Positions 17,651 to 26,558 of a DNA stretch of 43,617 nucleotides are shown here, in pieces. Position 1 is the first letter of the stretch, and each line of letters opens with the position of its first letter. The notes beneath the pieces were generated by a model. It was not told where the DNA came from. It did not search any database and saw only the letters and a list, made by a program, of their open reading frames with translations. The position numbers and the translations under genes are program-made. Source of the DNA: Oricola nitratireducens (lineage in GTDB: Bacteria; Pseudomonadota; Alphaproteobacteria; Rhizobiales; Rhizobiaceae); assembly GCF_014904745.1 (NCBI RefSeq), contig NZ_JACZCS010000027.1:1-43617 (forward strand). The letters are read 5' to 3'.

Positions 17651-17679
17651 TTGACCAATTATTGTGCGGCAGAAATGAT
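17651..17679 (+). promoter_or_regulatory. Candidate sigma-70-type promoter of fnr
   Basis: TTGACC at 17651-17656 matches the -35 hexamer at five of six positions. AATGAT at 17674-17679 matches the -10 hexamer at four of six, with a 17-bp spacer. No convincing FNR box (TTGAT-N4-ATCAA) is seen upstream of fnr, so the gene does not look strongly autoregulated. Confidence 0.4.
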
Positions 17680-17715
17680 ATTTAACGGCGTTTTGGTTTT
17701 GCCCGGGAGATTTGA

Positions 17716-18459
17716 GTGGCCACGGAATCCGCACGTAAGGACATCCATACCTCGGATATTCCGGCGATCTGCAAATCCTGCGAAGCCCGGCACCGGGGTA
17801 TCTGCGGGGCGCTCACGCCCGAACAGTTGACCAAGCTCAACCGCTTCACCAAGCAGCAGCGTTACGAGAGCGGCCATGAATTGCTGTCGGCGGGCGAGGA
17901 CGTCCACCGTTACTCGAACATCCTGCGCGGCGTGGTGAAACTGTCGAAGCTGATGGCCGACGGACGCCAGCAGATCGTCGGCCTGCAATTCGCACCGGAT
18001 TTCATGGGACGTCCGTTCCGCGCGCAGAGCGAAGTGATCGCCGATGCGGCGACCGACGTCACCGTCTGCACCTTCCCGAAGGCCGTCCTGGAAGAGCTGG
18101 TGAGCGAATCGCCCAATCTCGAACACCGTCTGCACGAACAGGCGCTGGAGGAACTGGACGAGGCGCGCGAGTGGATGCTGACGCTCGGGCGCAAATCGGC
18201 GGGCGAGAAGGTGGCCAGCTTTCTGTTCCTGATCGCGTCGAACATCGATCCCGAGATCGAAACGGACGAAGGGCCGGTCATGTTCGAACTGCCGTTGAAG
18301 CGGTCGGATATCGCGGATTTCCTTGGCCTGACGATCGAGACCGTGAGCCGCCAGATCACCAAACTGCGCAAATCCGGCGTCATTCAGGTGGAAAACAACC
18401 GCACGGTGATCGTGCCGGATCTCGAAAGGCTGGAAAGAGCCTGCGAGATCGACGGCTAG
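17716..18459 (+). CDS. fnrN: Oxygen-sensing Crp/Fnr-family regulator with [4Fe-4S] ligands (FnrN/FnrL type)
   Basis: A 247-residue activator for low-oxygen genes. The N-terminal cysteines are arranged C-x2-C-x7-C (Cys19, Cys22, Cys30 in ICKSCEARHRGICG), and a fourth is at Cys118 (VTVCTF). Together these can hold an oxygen-sensitive iron-sulfur cluster, as in rhizobial FnrN and Rhodobacter FnrL but not in FixK. The cyclic-nucleotide-like domain is followed by a helix-turn-helix with FLGLTIETVSRQITKLRKSG, whose E-x-x-S-R residues read TTGAT half-sites. Start is the GTG at 17716 after GGGAGA. Two TTGAT-N4-GTCAA boxes stand before the neighbouring hemerythrin-hemN/ccoN genes and before ccoG, so this gene very likely controls its neighbours. 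The stop codon TAG is part of the adjoining palindromic repeat. Confidence 0.92.
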   Translation: MATESARKDIHTSDIPAICKSCEARHRGICGALTPEQLTKLNRFTKQQRYESGHELLSAGEDVHRYSNILRGVVKLSKLMADGRQQIVGLQFAPDFMGRPFRAQSEVIADAATDVTVCTFPKAVLEELVSESPNLEHRLHEQALEELDEAREWMLTLGRKSAGEKVASFLFLIASNIDPEIETDEGPVMFELPLKRSDIADFLGLTIETVSRQITKLRKSGVIQVENNRTVIVPDLERLERACEIDG

Positions 18460-18566
18460 AGCCGTTCATCTTCAAATGGAATCGTTTGAACGCGGGGATT
18501 TCGACGCAGCCGGGGCGGAAAATCCATTCCATCAAACTGCTTCCATTTAAAGATGAACGGCTCTAG
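18456..18566. repeat. 111-bp palindromic intergenic element between fnr and hemN
   Basis: CTAGAGCCGTTCATCTT at 18456-18472 is perfectly complementary to 18550-18566. The pairing continues with one mismatch through AAATGGAA to 26 bp per arm, with partial further pairing (GTTTGA with TCAAAC) before a GC-rich centre. It fills nearly all the space between the convergent fnr and hemN genes and reads into the fnr stop codon. It resembles the long palindromic interspersed elements of rhizobia (RIME class), and may end transcription in both directions. Confidence 0.75.
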
Positions 18567-18572
18567 GCGGCG

Positions 18573-19928
18573 TCAGACCGCTTTCGAATACCGCACAGAA
18601 CTCTCGTTCAGATAGGCGTCGAACCAGCTTGCGACGATACGCGTGAACGGCCGCGCCTGCTCGCGGATCCGGAAACCCGTCTCGTCGACCTCGGTGAGCC
18701 CGTGGCAGTCGCCCGCCGCCGCCAGCTTCGCTTCGGCGATATAGGGGCGGGCGGCGTAGCCGAATTTCTGTTCCAGGCCGTCAAACGAAATCGAGAAATC
18801 GCACATCAGGCGCTCGATCATATGGGCGCGGATGCGGTCGTCGAGGCTGAGCTGGATGCCGCGTGTCGCCGACAGGCCGCCGTCGAGAACGGTTTTCTCG
18901 TACTGGCTGGTCGGCACGATGTTCTGCACATAGGCGTCGCCATAGGAACTGATCGAGGACGCGCCGAGGCCGATCAGCGTGCGGCAGGCGTCGGTCGTGT
19001 AGCCTTGGAAATTGCGGAAGAGGCGGCCTTCGCGGGCGGCTTCGGCCATGGTGTCGCCGGGCTTGGCGAAATGGTCGATGCCGATGCGGTCGTATCCGGC
19101 GGCGGCGATCAGGTCGGCGGCAAGGCCGGCATGGCGGAACCTGTCCATCGTGCCGGGCAGGTCCTCCTCGCGGATCAGGGTCTGGTGCTTTTTCAGCCAC
19201 GGCACATGGGCGTAGCCGAACAGCGCGATGCGGTCGGGGGCGAGCGACAGCACCTTGTCGATCGTCGAGACCAGCCGTTCCTCGGTCTGCAAGGGAAGGC
19301 CGTAAAGGGCATCGATGTTGAGCGAATGGATGCCGGTCTCGCGCAACGCCGCGATCACGTCACGGGTCTGCTCGAAGGTCTGCGGGCGGTTGATCGCCTC
19401 CTGCACGGCATCGGAGAAATCCTGCACGCCGACGCTGGCGCGCGTCACGCCAAGGGCGACAAGGCCTGTCAGCGTCTCGTCGGTGACGTCGGACGGATCG
19501 ATCTCGACGCTGATCTCGGTGGCGGCATCGAGGTTGAAATTGTCGCGCAGCGCCTGCGAGAGCCGTTCGAAGTCCGGCTGGCGCAGCATGCTCGGCGACC
19601 CCCCACCGAGATGCAGATGCGCCAGCCGGAGTCGACGCCCGGCGGTCTCCCGCACGGTCGCCATCTCCCTGATCAGTGCGCCGACATAAGCCTCCACCGG
19701 CGCATATTTCAGGGTGTGCTTGGTATGACAGCCGCAAAACCAGCACAGCCGGTCGCAAAACGGGATGTGCAGATAGAGCGAGACCGCCTCGTTTGCCGGC
19801 AGCCTTTGCAGCCGCGAGCGGGCGATCGCCAGACCGGCCTGGTCGCTGAAATGCGGCGCGGTCGGATAGCTGGTGTAGCGCGGCACGGCGCCGCGCTGGC
19901 TTGCCAGGATTTTTTCGGGGTCGATCAT
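18573..19928 (-). CDS. hemN: Oxygen-independent coproporphyrinogen III oxidase (radical SAM)
   Basis: HemN decarboxylates coproporphyrinogen III to protoporphyrinogen IX without oxygen, supplying haem for the neighbouring cbb3 oxidase at low oxygen. The 451-residue protein carries the radical-SAM cluster motif C-x3-C-x2-C at Cys58, Cys62 and Cys65, plus Cys67 (FCDRLCWFCGC). It also has HLHLGGGSPSML, EISVEIDPSDV, VGVQDFSDAVQEAINRPQ and NIDALYGLP, all typical of HemN. Its ATG overlaps the stop of the hemerythrin gene (ATGA, 19925-19928); the longer frame to 19949 lies within that gene. It is therefore translated with the hemerythrin gene and shares its control region, which holds an FNR box. 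Confidence 0.96.
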   Translation of the reverse strand: MIDPEKILASQRGAVPRYTSYPTAPHFSDQAGLAIARSRLQRLPANEAVSLYLHIPFCDRLCWFCGCHTKHTLKYAPVEAYVGALIREMATVRETAGRRLRLAHLHLGGGSPSMLRQPDFERLSQALRDNFNLDAATEISVEIDPSDVTDETLTGLVALGVTRASVGVQDFSDAVQEAINRPQTFEQTRDVIAALRETGIHSLNIDALYGLPLQTEERLVSTIDKVLSLAPDRIALFGYAHVPWLKKHQTLIREEDLPGTMDRFRHAGLAADLIAAAGYDRIGIDHFAKPGDTMAEAAREGRLFRNFQGYTTDACRTLIGLGASSISSYGDAYVQNIVPTSQYEKTVLDGGLSATRGIQLSLDDRIRAHMIERLMCDFSISFDGLEQKFGYAARPYIAEAKLAAAGDCHGLTEVDETGFRIREQARPFTRIVASWFDAYLNESSVRYSKAV

Positions 19929-20434
19929 CCTGCGGCCTGCTGCTTGCACAGGATCGGCACGATGTGCTCGCGCTCGAACGCGATGTGGCGGCGCAGCCCC
20001 TCGAAGAAGCCGCGCAGCATGTAGGCGAGCGTCTCGGCGTTGGACGAGGCCTTGTCGGTGACGAAGCGGATCAGCGCGTCGGCGACCTCGTCGGCGAAGC
20101 TCTCGTCTTCCCAGTGCTCGTAGCGCAGGCGCTCGGTTGTCGCTTTCAGGTTTTCATCGACCCCATCGAGCGACATCAGCATCGGGAACAGCGTCTTTTC
20201 CTCGTATTCGTGCGCCGCGCAGATCATCGGATGGATGCATTTGGCCAGTTGCAGGCAAAACTGCGTGTCCGACAGTTCGGGCAACTCGTCGGCCAGTTCC
20301 TCGAGTTTGGCGCACAGCACGAGTTGTTCGTCGTGATGGGTGATCAGCTTCGAGCACACCAGTTTGGCGTCAACACCGGAGGCTCTCGGCAACGGCACGA
20401 CATTATCGTCGAAGACGGTTCTTCTTGTTTTCAT
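19925..20434 (-). CDS. Hemerythrin HHE-domain protein
   Basis: A 169-residue cytoplasmic helical protein with a likely di-iron site. The metal-binding histidines and acids lie in [40 protein letters not shown] and [16 protein letters not shown]. Single-domain proteins of this kind bind oxygen or nitric oxide or deal with iron and nitrosative stress. The ATG at 20434 follows GAGG with good spacing; an in-frame ATG at 20455 lacks a ribosome-binding site. It is the first gene of an operon with hemN, divergent from ccoN, with an FNR box in the shared 181-bp gap. That makes a role at low oxygen likely, perhaps protecting HemN or the oxidase assembly from oxygen or nitric oxide. Confidence 0.85.
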   Translation of the reverse strand: MKTRRTVFDDNVVPLPRASGVDAKLVCSKLITHHDEQLVLCAKLEELADELPELSDTQFCLQLAKCIHPMICAAHEYEEKTLFPMLMSLDGVDENLKATTERLRYEHWEDESFADEVADALIRFVTDKASSNAETLAYMLRGFFEGLRRHIAFEREHIVPILCKQQAAG

Positions 20435-20499
20435 CGAGGTGGCCTCACCGGGCATTCAGGGAATTTCGGCAAGCATCGCCTGTTGGCCGGTGCCCTACA

Positions 20500-20513
20500 T
20501 TGATCCAAGTCAA
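20500..20513. promoter_or_regulatory. FNR/FixK box between the hemerythrin gene and ccoN
   Basis: TTGAT-CCAA-GTCAA matches the consensus TTGAT-N4-ATCAA at nine of ten positions, with an intact TTGA-N6-TCAA core. Its centre is about 109 bp before the ccoN ATG and 72 bp before the hemerythrin ATG. If it sits at -41.5 for ccoN, transcription would start near 20548, and the AT-rich CATATCCATA at 20537-20546 stands where a -10 is needed. Confidence 0.85.
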
Positions 20514-20615
20514 GGCAGTTGGACACGAAGCGCTGACATATCCATAGTGCGAAAAGAGGTCAGACGGCCGGGACAGCCGAGACTGACCAAGACGCATGTC
20601 CGAAGGGGGTCTCCC

Positions 20616-22226
20616 ATGAATAATAGCTTTACGACCGCACTGGTCGGGTTGGCGGCGTTTCTCGTCCTGCTCGGTGCGGCATTTGCCCAGGATGCGGCGT
20701 TTCAGCAGCATGCCTGGATCATTTTCTTCGTGCTCGCCATCTCCACGGTCGTGATGCTGCGGCAGATGAAATTCGCGCCGGCAGGCGCGGAAAAGCCCGA
20801 CACATCCGGCTACATGGATGACGTGATTCGCTACGGCGTGATCGTCACGGTGTTCTGGGGCGTGGTCGGCTTCCTGGTCGGGGTGCTCGTCGCCTCGCAG
20901 CTTGCCTGGCCGGAACTCAATATCGAACCGTGGTTCAATTTCGGCCGGTTGCGGCCGGTGCATACTTCGGCGGTGATTTTCGCATTTGGCGGCAACGCGC
21001 TGATCATGACCTCCTTCTACGTGGTTCAGCGCACCTCGCGCGCGCGCCTGTTCGGCGGCGGTCTCGCCTGGTTCGTGTTCTGGGGCTACCAGCTGTTCAT
21101 CGTCATGGCGGCGACCGGCTACCTGCTCGGCATTACCGAGGGCCGCGAATACGCGGAGCCGGAATGGTATGTCGACCTGTGGCTGACGGTCGTCTGGGTC
21201 GCTTATCTCATCGTGTTCATGGGCACGCTGTTCAAGCGCAAGGAGCCGCATATCTATGTGGCGAACTGGTTCTATCTCGCCTTCATCGTGACGATCGCGA
21301 TGCTGCACATCGTCAACAACCTGTCGATGCCGGTGTCGTTCCTTGGATCGAAGAGCTATTCGGCCTTCTCCGGCGTGCAGGATGCCCTGACGCAGTGGTG
21401 GTACGGCCATAACGCGGTGGGCTTCTTCCTGACCGCGGGCTTCCTTGGCATGATGTATTATTTCGTGCCGAAGCAGGCAGGCCGTCCGGTCTACTCCTAC
21501 CGCCTGTCGATCATCCACTTCTGGGCGCTGATCTTCCTCTATATCTGGGCCGGTCCGCACCACCTGCACTACACGGCGCTGCCCGACTGGGCGCAGACGC
21601 TGGGCATGGTGTTCTCGATCATGCTGTGGATGCCCTCCTGGGGCGGCATGATCAACGGCCTGATGACGCTTTCGGGCGCATGGGACAAGCTCAGAACCGA
21701 CCCGATCCTGCGCATGCTGGTGATCTCGGTGGCCTTCTACGGCATGTCGACCTTCGAAGGTCCGATGATGTCGATCAAGGCGGTGAACTCGCTGTCTCAC
21801 TACACCGACTGGACCATCGGCCACGTGCATTCCGGTGCGCTCGGCTGGGTCGGCATGATCTCGTTCGGCGCGATCTACTACCTCACGCCGAAACTGTGGA
21901 ACCGCCAGCGCCTCTACAGCCTGCGGCTCGTCAACTGGCACTTCTGGCTCGCCACGCTCGGCATCGTCGTCTACGCGGCGGTCATGTGGGTGTCGGGCAT
22001 CATGCAGGGCCTGATGTGGCGCGAATACGACGACCAGGGCTATCTGGTCTACTCGTTCGCGGAATCCATTGCCGCGATGCACCCCTACTACGTGCTGCGC
22101 ATGATGGGTGGCCTGCTCTACCTGACGGGCGCCCTGGTGATGGCCTTCAACATCTACAAGACGATCCGCGGCGACGTGCGTTCCGAGGTGCCGATGGGCG
22201 CCGAAGCGCTGCAGCCGGCGGAATAA
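20616..22226 (+). CDS. ccoN: cbb3-type cytochrome c oxidase subunit I (catalytic)
   Basis: The haem-copper catalytic subunit of the high-affinity oxidase, which reduces oxygen to water and pumps protons in the cytoplasmic membrane. The 536-residue protein has about twelve to fourteen membrane segments. It shows [16 protein letters not shown] for a haem ligand, [20 protein letters not shown] with the copper histidine and cross-linked tyrosine region, [16 protein letters not shown] for the paired copper histidines, and [12 protein letters not shown] near the haem ligands. The ATG at 20616 follows GAAGGGGGTCTCCC; the frame open back to 20340 crosses the FNR box and is not coding. First gene of ccoNOQP. 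Confidence 0.97.
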   Translation: MNNSFTTALVGLAAFLVLLGAAFAQDAAFQQHAWIIFFVLAISTVVMLRQMKFAPAGAEKPDTSGYMDDVIRYGVIVTVFWGVVGFLVGVLVASQLAWPELNIEPWFNFGRLRPVHTSAVIFAFGGNALIMTSFYVVQRTSRARLFGGGLAWFVFWGYQLFIVMAATGYLLGITEGREYAEPEWYVDLWLTVVWVAYLIVFMGTLFKRKEPHIYVANWFYLAFIVTIAMLHIVNNLSMPVSFLGSKSYSAFSGVQDALTQWWYGHNAVGFFLTAGFLGMMYYFVPKQAGRPVYSYRLSIIHFWALIFLYIWAGPHHLHYTALPDWAQTLGMVFSIMLWMPSWGGMINGLMTLSGAWDKLRTDPILRMLVISVAFYGMSTFEGPMMSIKAVNSLSHYTDWTIGHVHSGALGWVGMISFGAIYYLTPKLWNRQRLYSLRLVNWHFWLATLGIVVYAAVMWVSGIMQGLMWREYDDQGYLVYSFAESIAAMHPYYVLRMMGGLLYLTGALVMAFNIYKTIRGDVRSEVPMGAEALQPAE

Positions 22227-22238
22227 GGAGCACATCCA

Positions 22239-22970
22239 ATGTCGATAATGGAAAAACACCAGGTTCTCGAAAAGAACGTCACGCTCCTTTTCGTCGCCGC
22301 CTTCGCCGTGGTCACGGTCGGCGGCATCGTCGAGATCGCACCGCTGTTCTACCTCGAGAACACGATCGAGAAGGTGGAGGGGATGCGTCCCTATTCACCG
22401 CTCGAGCTGGCCGGCCGGGACATCTATGTGCGCGAGGGCTGCTACCTCTGCCACAGCCAGATGATCCGTCCGTTCCGCGACGAGGTCGAACGCTACGGCC
22501 ACTACTCGCTGGCAGCGGAGTCGATGTACGACCATCCGTTCCAGTGGGGGTCGAAACGAACCGGGCCTGACCTGGCCCGGGTCGGCGGACGCTACTCGAA
22601 TGCGTGGCATGTCGAACACCTGATCCACCCGCAGTCGGTGGTGCCGGAGTCGGTCATGCCGTCCTACGCGTTCCTCGCCAAGACCGAGCTCAAGATCGAG
22701 AACGTGTCGGGACACCTGATCGCCAACCGGCGCGTCGGGGTTCCCTACACCGACGACATGGTCGCGAACGCGGAAGCCGACCTGATGGCGCAGGCTGACC
22801 CGAACGCCGATACGTCGGGGGTCGAGGAGCGCTATCCGAAGGCCGTGCTCGGCGATTTCGATGGCGATCCGGCCAAGGTGACGGAGATGGACGCGCTCGT
22901 TTCCTATCTGCAGATGCTCGGTACGCTGGTCGACTTCTCGGTCTACCAGCCCGAACAGAATTACCGGTAG
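22239..22970 (+). CDS. ccoO: cbb3-type cytochrome c oxidase subunit II (mono-haem c)
   Basis: A membrane-anchored cytochrome c that passes electrons to CcoN. The 243-residue protein has one N-terminal membrane segment ([20 protein letters not shown]) and a single haem site, [16 protein letters not shown], at residues 68-72. It also has [19 protein letters not shown] and [12 protein letters not shown], where the methionine axial ligand is expected. It starts 12 bp after ccoN with AAGGAG in between and precedes ccoQ. Confidence 0.97.
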   Translation: MSIMEKHQVLEKNVTLLFVAAFAVVTVGGIVEIAPLFYLENTIEKVEGMRPYSPLELAGRDIYVREGCYLCHSQMIRPFRDEVERYGHYSLAAESMYDHPFQWGSKRTGPDLARVGGRYSNAWHVEHLIHPQSVVPESVMPSYAFLAKTELKIENVSGHLIANRRVGVPYTDDMVANAEADLMAQADPNADTSGVEERYPKAVLGDFDGDPAKVTEMDALVSYLQMLGTLVDFSVYQPEQNYR

Positions 22971-22979
22971 GAGGCAGCA

Positions 22980-23135
22980 ATGAATCTCGAATACCAGGCC
23001 ATGCGTGCCTTCGCCGACAGCTGGGGGCTGCTCATGATGTTCGCGTTCTTCGTCGCGACCGTCCTGTGGCTGTTTCGCCCCGGCGCAAAGAAATCCAGTG
23101 ATGATGCGGCCCGCATCCCCTTCAAGGAGGACTGA
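22980..23135 (+). CDS. ccoQ: cbb3-type cytochrome c oxidase subunit IV (small accessory)
   Basis: A 51-residue single-span membrane protein starting MNLEYQAMRAFADSWGLLMM and ending AARIPFKED. It has a hydrophobic stretch (GLLMMFAFFVATVLWLF) and the RPG-K turn typical of CcoQ. It lies between ccoO and ccoP, 9 bp after ccoO and 3 bp before ccoP, and GGAGG precedes its ATG. CcoQ stabilises the complex, chiefly when oxygen is present. Confidence 0.93.
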   Translation: MNLEYQAMRAFADSWGLLMMFAFFVATVLWLFRPGAKKSSDDAARIPFKED

Positions 23136-23138
23136 TCA

Positions 23139-24011
23139 ATGGCCGACAAAAAGGAAATCGATGAAGTCTCCGGCGTCGAGACCACGGGTCACGAATGGGA
23201 CGGCATCAAGGAACTGAACAACCCGTTGCCCCGCTGGTGGCTGTGGACCTTCTATGCCTGCATTATCTGGGCGCTGGCCTATACGGTCTTCTATCCGGCG
23301 TGGCCCGGCATCACCGGGGCGACGGCGGGCATTCTCGGCTGGTCCAGCCGCGGCGACCTGGCCAAGGAAGTCGAAACCGCCAAGGCCGCCCAGGCGGTCT
23401 ATCTCGACAAGCTGGCGGCGACCGACATCACGCAGGTGAGCGCCGATCCGGAACTGGTCCAGTTCGCCTCGGCCGGCGGTGCGTCGATGTTCAAGGTCTA
23501 CTGCGTGCAGTGCCACGGCTCGGGCGCGCAGGGTGGTCCGGGCTACCCGAACCTGAACGACGACTCCTGGATCTGGGGCGGCACCATCGAGGACATCTAC
23601 ACGACCCTCATGCATGGCGTGCGCTATGCGGCCGACGAGGATACCCGCATCAGCGACATGCCGGCCTTCGGCCGTGACGAGATCCTCACCCGCGAGGACA
23701 TCAACAATGTCGCCTGGTATGTGCGCAAGCTCTCCGGCCAGGACTACGAGGAGACCAATGCGGCCGCCGGCGAGACGATCTTCGCCGACAACTGCGCGGC
23801 CTGCCACGGCGACAATGGCCAGGGCACGCCGGAACTCGGCGCGCCGCGCCTGAACGATGCGATCTGGCTCTATGGCGGCACCCATGCCGACATCGTCGCC
23901 CAGGTTACCAGCCCGCGGCAGGGCGTCATGCCCGCGTGGAGCGGCCGTCTCGGCGAGACGTCCGTCAAGCAGCTCGCGGTCTATGTCCACGGCCTCGGCG
24001 GCGGACAATAA
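23139..24011 (+). CDS. ccoP: cbb3-type cytochrome c oxidase subunit III (di-haem c)
   Basis: A membrane-anchored di-haem cytochrome c that receives electrons from soluble cytochromes. The 290 residues include an N-terminal cytoplasmic part (EWDGIKELNNPLPRWW), one membrane segment (LWTFYACIIWALAYTVFY), and haem sites CVQCHG at residues 122-126 and CAACHG at 219-223. Axial methionines fit DMPAFGRDEIL and VMPAWSGRL. GGAGG within the end of ccoQ serves as ribosome-binding site. Last gene of ccoNOQP; the next gene is convergent with a 22-bp gap. Confidence 0.96.
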   Translation: MADKKEIDEVSGVETTGHEWDGIKELNNPLPRWWLWTFYACIIWALAYTVFYPAWPGITGATAGILGWSSRGDLAKEVETAKAAQAVYLDKLAATDITQVSADPELVQFASAGGASMFKVYCVQCHGSGAQGGPGYPNLNDDSWIWGGTIEDIYTTLMHGVRYAADEDTRISDMPAFGRDEILTREDINNVAWYVRKLSGQDYEETNAAAGETIFADNCAACHGDNGQGTPELGAPRLNDAIWLYGGTHADIVAQVTSPRQGVMPAWSGRLGETSVKQLAVYVHGLGGGQ

Positions 24012-24033
24012 CTGAAAAGTGGCGGCGCGGGTC

Positions 24034-24717
24034 CTATCCCATCGAGCTCGATGCGGATCCGCGCTGCCGAAACTTCGCACTGTCGCTCGCGGCGCTCCAC
24101 ATGGCCATCGCCGCCCAGCTCGCGACATAGACGATGCCGATCCCGAGGACGGCCTCGCCGGGAACCGGGCCGATATCGGCCCGCCCGATGAACTCCTCCA
24201 GGGACGTGACCGCTGTCGGATGCACCATCAGTTTGCCGATATAGGCGACCGTCTGGATCAGCAGGATCCAGAGATAGTTGCGCCTGATGCGCCGGCCGAT
24301 CGCGGTGGCGAGGCCGATATGGTATTCCGGCCGCGAATAGTCGTCGGCCAGCACCTCGTTCCATCCCGATTCCATGTCCAGGTCGCCGGTCGTCAGCATC
24401 GGCACGTAGAGATTGGTCTCGATCCAGCGCGCGCGGGCGCGCCAGACATTGAAATAGCGGTAGCGCCGGGCTTCCAGAAGCAGGAAGAACAGGATCAGGA
24501 TGCCGACAAGGACCAGCGGCAGGGCCGCCGCGTTCGGCGAGGAAAAGGCGATCGACAGGGCGATCCCGAGCGTCACCACGGCCCAGTTCGTGGTCGTGTC
24601 GAGCCGGGTTCTCCAGATGGTCGAGCGGTAGATTTCGCCGCGATACAGATGGGCGATGGCGCCCATTTCAGAGGCGGTGAATTTGCGCCCAGCCCGCTGC
24701 TTCTTTACGGTGTCCAT
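24034..24717 (-). CDS. DUF2270-like membrane protein
   Basis: A 227-residue membrane protein of unknown role. It starts MDTVKKQRAGRKFTASEMGA and continues through HLYRGEIYRSTIWRTRLDTT. Hydrophobic segments are NWAVVTLGIALSIAF, LPLVLVGILILFFLLLEARR, NYLWILLIQTVAYIGKLM and VLGIGIVYVASWAAMAMWS; RYFNVWRARARWIETN and GWNEVLADDYSRP lie between them. This pattern is that of DUF2270. The ATG at 24717 follows GGGAGGAG; the longer frame to 24876 is low-complexity. It lies reversed between ccoP and ccoG and is divergent from ccoG, with an FNR box in the 251-bp gap that could serve both. A link with the oxidase is suggested only by place. Confidence 0.72.
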   Translation of the reverse strand: MDTVKKQRAGRKFTASEMGAIAHLYRGEIYRSTIWRTRLDTTTNWAVVTLGIALSIAFSSPNAAALPLVLVGILILFFLLLEARRYRYFNVWRARARWIETNLYVPMLTTGDLDMESGWNEVLADDYSRPEYHIGLATAIGRRIRRNYLWILLIQTVAYIGKLMVHPTAVTSLEEFIGRADIGPVPGEAVLGIGIVYVASWAAMAMWSAASDSAKFRQRGSASSSMG

Positions 24718-24901
24718 GGCGGTCTCCTCCCGACCAGGCAGTGTCTCACGCGTTCGGGTCGCGGTCAAAACGGTCAAACGCGGCGCGGTTCCACGGGAAG
24801 ACCCGGCCGGCGCCGGTTCGAGACCGCTTCCGGCGCAAACGCCGCGCTGCGGCGAAAAGCTGCAGGGGACATGCATTTTTTAGCGGCGTGGGCATCTAAG
24901 C

Positions 24902-24915
24902 TTGATGCAGGTCAA
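24902..24915. promoter_or_regulatory. FNR/FixK box upstream of ccoG
   Basis: TTGAT-GCAG-GTCAA matches the FNR consensus at nine of ten positions and has the same deviation as the box before ccoN. Its centre is 60 bp before the ccoG ATG, giving an expected start of transcription near 24950 if it acts at -41.5. The rest of the gap (24718-24901) shows no further feature I can support. Confidence 0.85.
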
Positions 24916-24968
24916 GGAATGTCGCGCCTGCAAAACGGCAAGGTCGCCGAAAAACCGGGAAACCACCG

Positions 24969-26558
24969 ATGAACGATCAATCCGTCGCAGCCAAGGTCAA
25001 GGACAAGGACGCCGATGTCGAAAGGCTTGACGTCGAAGCGGTCAATGTTGGCGCGAAACAGAAGACACAGCCGCTTTACGCGGCGCGTGAGGCGATCTTT
25101 CCGAAACGCGCCGAGGGGCGCTTTCGCCGGCTGAAATGGCTCATCATGCTGGTGACGCTCGGCATCTACTACGTGACGCCGTGGATCCGCTGGGACCGCG
25201 GCACGCACGCGCCTGACCAGGCCGTTCTCATCGACATGGCGCATCGCCGCTTCTACTTCTTCTTCGTCGAAATCTGGCCGCAGGAATTCTTCTACGTCGC
25301 CGGCCTCCTGGTGATGGCGGGCGTCGGGCTGTTTCTCGTCACCTCCATCGTCGGGCGCGCATGGTGCGGCTACACCTGTCCGCAGACCGTGTGGACCGAC
25401 CTTTTCATCGCGGTGGAACGGTTCTGGCAGGGCGATCGCAATGCCCGCATGCGGCTGGCGAAGGCGCCGTGGTCGTTCGAGAAAATCCGCAAGATGGTGT
25501 CGACGCACGCGACCTTTCTGGTGATCTCGGTGCTGACCGGCGGCGCGTGGATCTTCTATTTCGCCGACGCGCCGACACTGTTGAAGAGCTTCGTCACCCT
25601 CCATGCGCCGTTCATTGCCTATGCGACGGTCGCGGTGCTGACGGCGACGACCTATGTCTTCGGCGGGCTGATGCGCGAGCAGGTCTGCATCTACATGTGT
25701 CCGTGGCCGCGCATCCAGGCGGCGATGCTGGACGAGGATTCGCTCGTCGTCACCTATAATGACTGGCGCGGCGAGCCGCGTTCGCGTCACGCCAAGAAGG
25801 CGGCTGCGGAAGGCAAGCCCGTCGGCGATTGCGTCGACTGCAACGCCTGCGTCGCGGTCTGTCCGACGGGTATCGACATCCGCGACGGCCAGCAGCTCGA
25901 ATGCATCACCTGCGCGCTGTGCATCGACGCCTGCGACGCGATCATGGACAAGACGGGCAAGGAACGCGGCCTGATCGCCTATGCGACGCTGCGCGAATAC
26001 AACCACAACATGGCCATCGCCCAGGATCCGGCGACCGGCACGATCATCCCGTCGCGGGTCCGCGACGCGGACGGGAAATTCGACGACAACATCAAGCATT
26101 TCGACTGGAAGATCATCTTCCGCATCCGCTCGCTGATCTACATGACCGCATGGGCCGCCATCGGCGTCGGCATGATGGTGGCGCTGCTCAGCCGCGACCG
26201 GCTGGAGATCAACGTCCAGAAGGACCGCAACCCGGTCTTCGTCACCTTGTCCGACGGCTCGATCCGCAACGGCTACACGGTCAAGCTCCTGAACATGATC
26301 CCCGAGCCGCGTGTCGTCTTCCTGTCGCTCGATGGCCTGCCGGGTGCTACGATGAGCATCAACGACGTCGACCAGCCCGATGGCGTGAGCTTCGCGATCC
26401 CGGTCGAGCCGGACAAGCTGCGCGCGCTGCGCGTCTTCGTCTCGCAGCCGAAGCAGTTCACGCATCCGGGGCAGGTGCACTTCAAGCTGACGGCCGAAGA
26501 CAAGCAGTCGTTCGAAACCGATACCTATGACGCGATATTCGAGGCTCCGAAGAAATGA
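24969..26558 (+). CDS. ccoG: Cytochrome c oxidase accessory protein CcoG (FixG, copper reductase type)
   Basis: A 529-residue membrane iron-sulfur protein needed for cbb3 oxidase assembly, reported in Rhodobacter to act as a cupric reductase. It has membrane segments such as WLIMLVTLGIYYVTPWIRW and FFYVAGLLVMAGVGLFLVTS, then GRAWCGYTCPQTVWTDLF and CIYMCPWPRIQAAMLDEDSL. Two ferredoxin-type clusters begin near residue 288 (CVDCNACVAVCPTGIDIRDG and CITCALCIDACD). An immunoglobulin-like periplasmic C-terminal domain ends the protein. ccoH starts inside its stop codon (ATGA). Confidence 0.95.
   Translation: MNDQSVAAKVKDKDADVERLDVEAVNVGAKQKTQPLYAAREAIFPKRAEGRFRRLKWLIMLVTLGIYYVTPWIRWDRGTHAPDQAVLIDMAHRRFYFFFVEIWPQEFFYVAGLLVMAGVGLFLVTSIVGRAWCGYTCPQTVWTDLFIAVERFWQGDRNARMRLAKAPWSFEKIRKMVSTHATFLVISVLTGGAWIFYFADAPTLLKSFVTLHAPFIAYATVAVLTATTYVFGGLMREQVCIYMCPWPRIQAAMLDEDSLVVTYNDWRGEPRSRHAKKAAAEGKPVGDCVDCNACVAVCPTGIDIRDGQQLECITCALCIDACDAIMDKTGKERGLIAYATLREYNHNMAIAQDPATGTIIPSRVRDADGKFDDNIKHFDWKIIFRIRSLIYMTAWAAIGVGMMVALLSRDRLEINVQKDRNPVFVTLSDGSIRNGYTVKLLNMIPEPRVVFLSLDGLPGATMSINDVDQPDGVSFAIPVEPDKLRALRVFVSQPKQFTHPGQVHFKLTAEDKQSFETDTYDAIFEAPKK

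Noticed and set aside
17640-17665. FNR box upstream of fnr (TTGACCAATTATTG)
   Set aside because: The second half-site does not match ATCAA or GTCAA; TTGACC is better explained as a -35 hexamer.
20445-22259. A 604-codon minus-strand frame opposite ccoN
   Set aside because: Antisense to a certain gene; histidine- and arginine-rich shadow translation.
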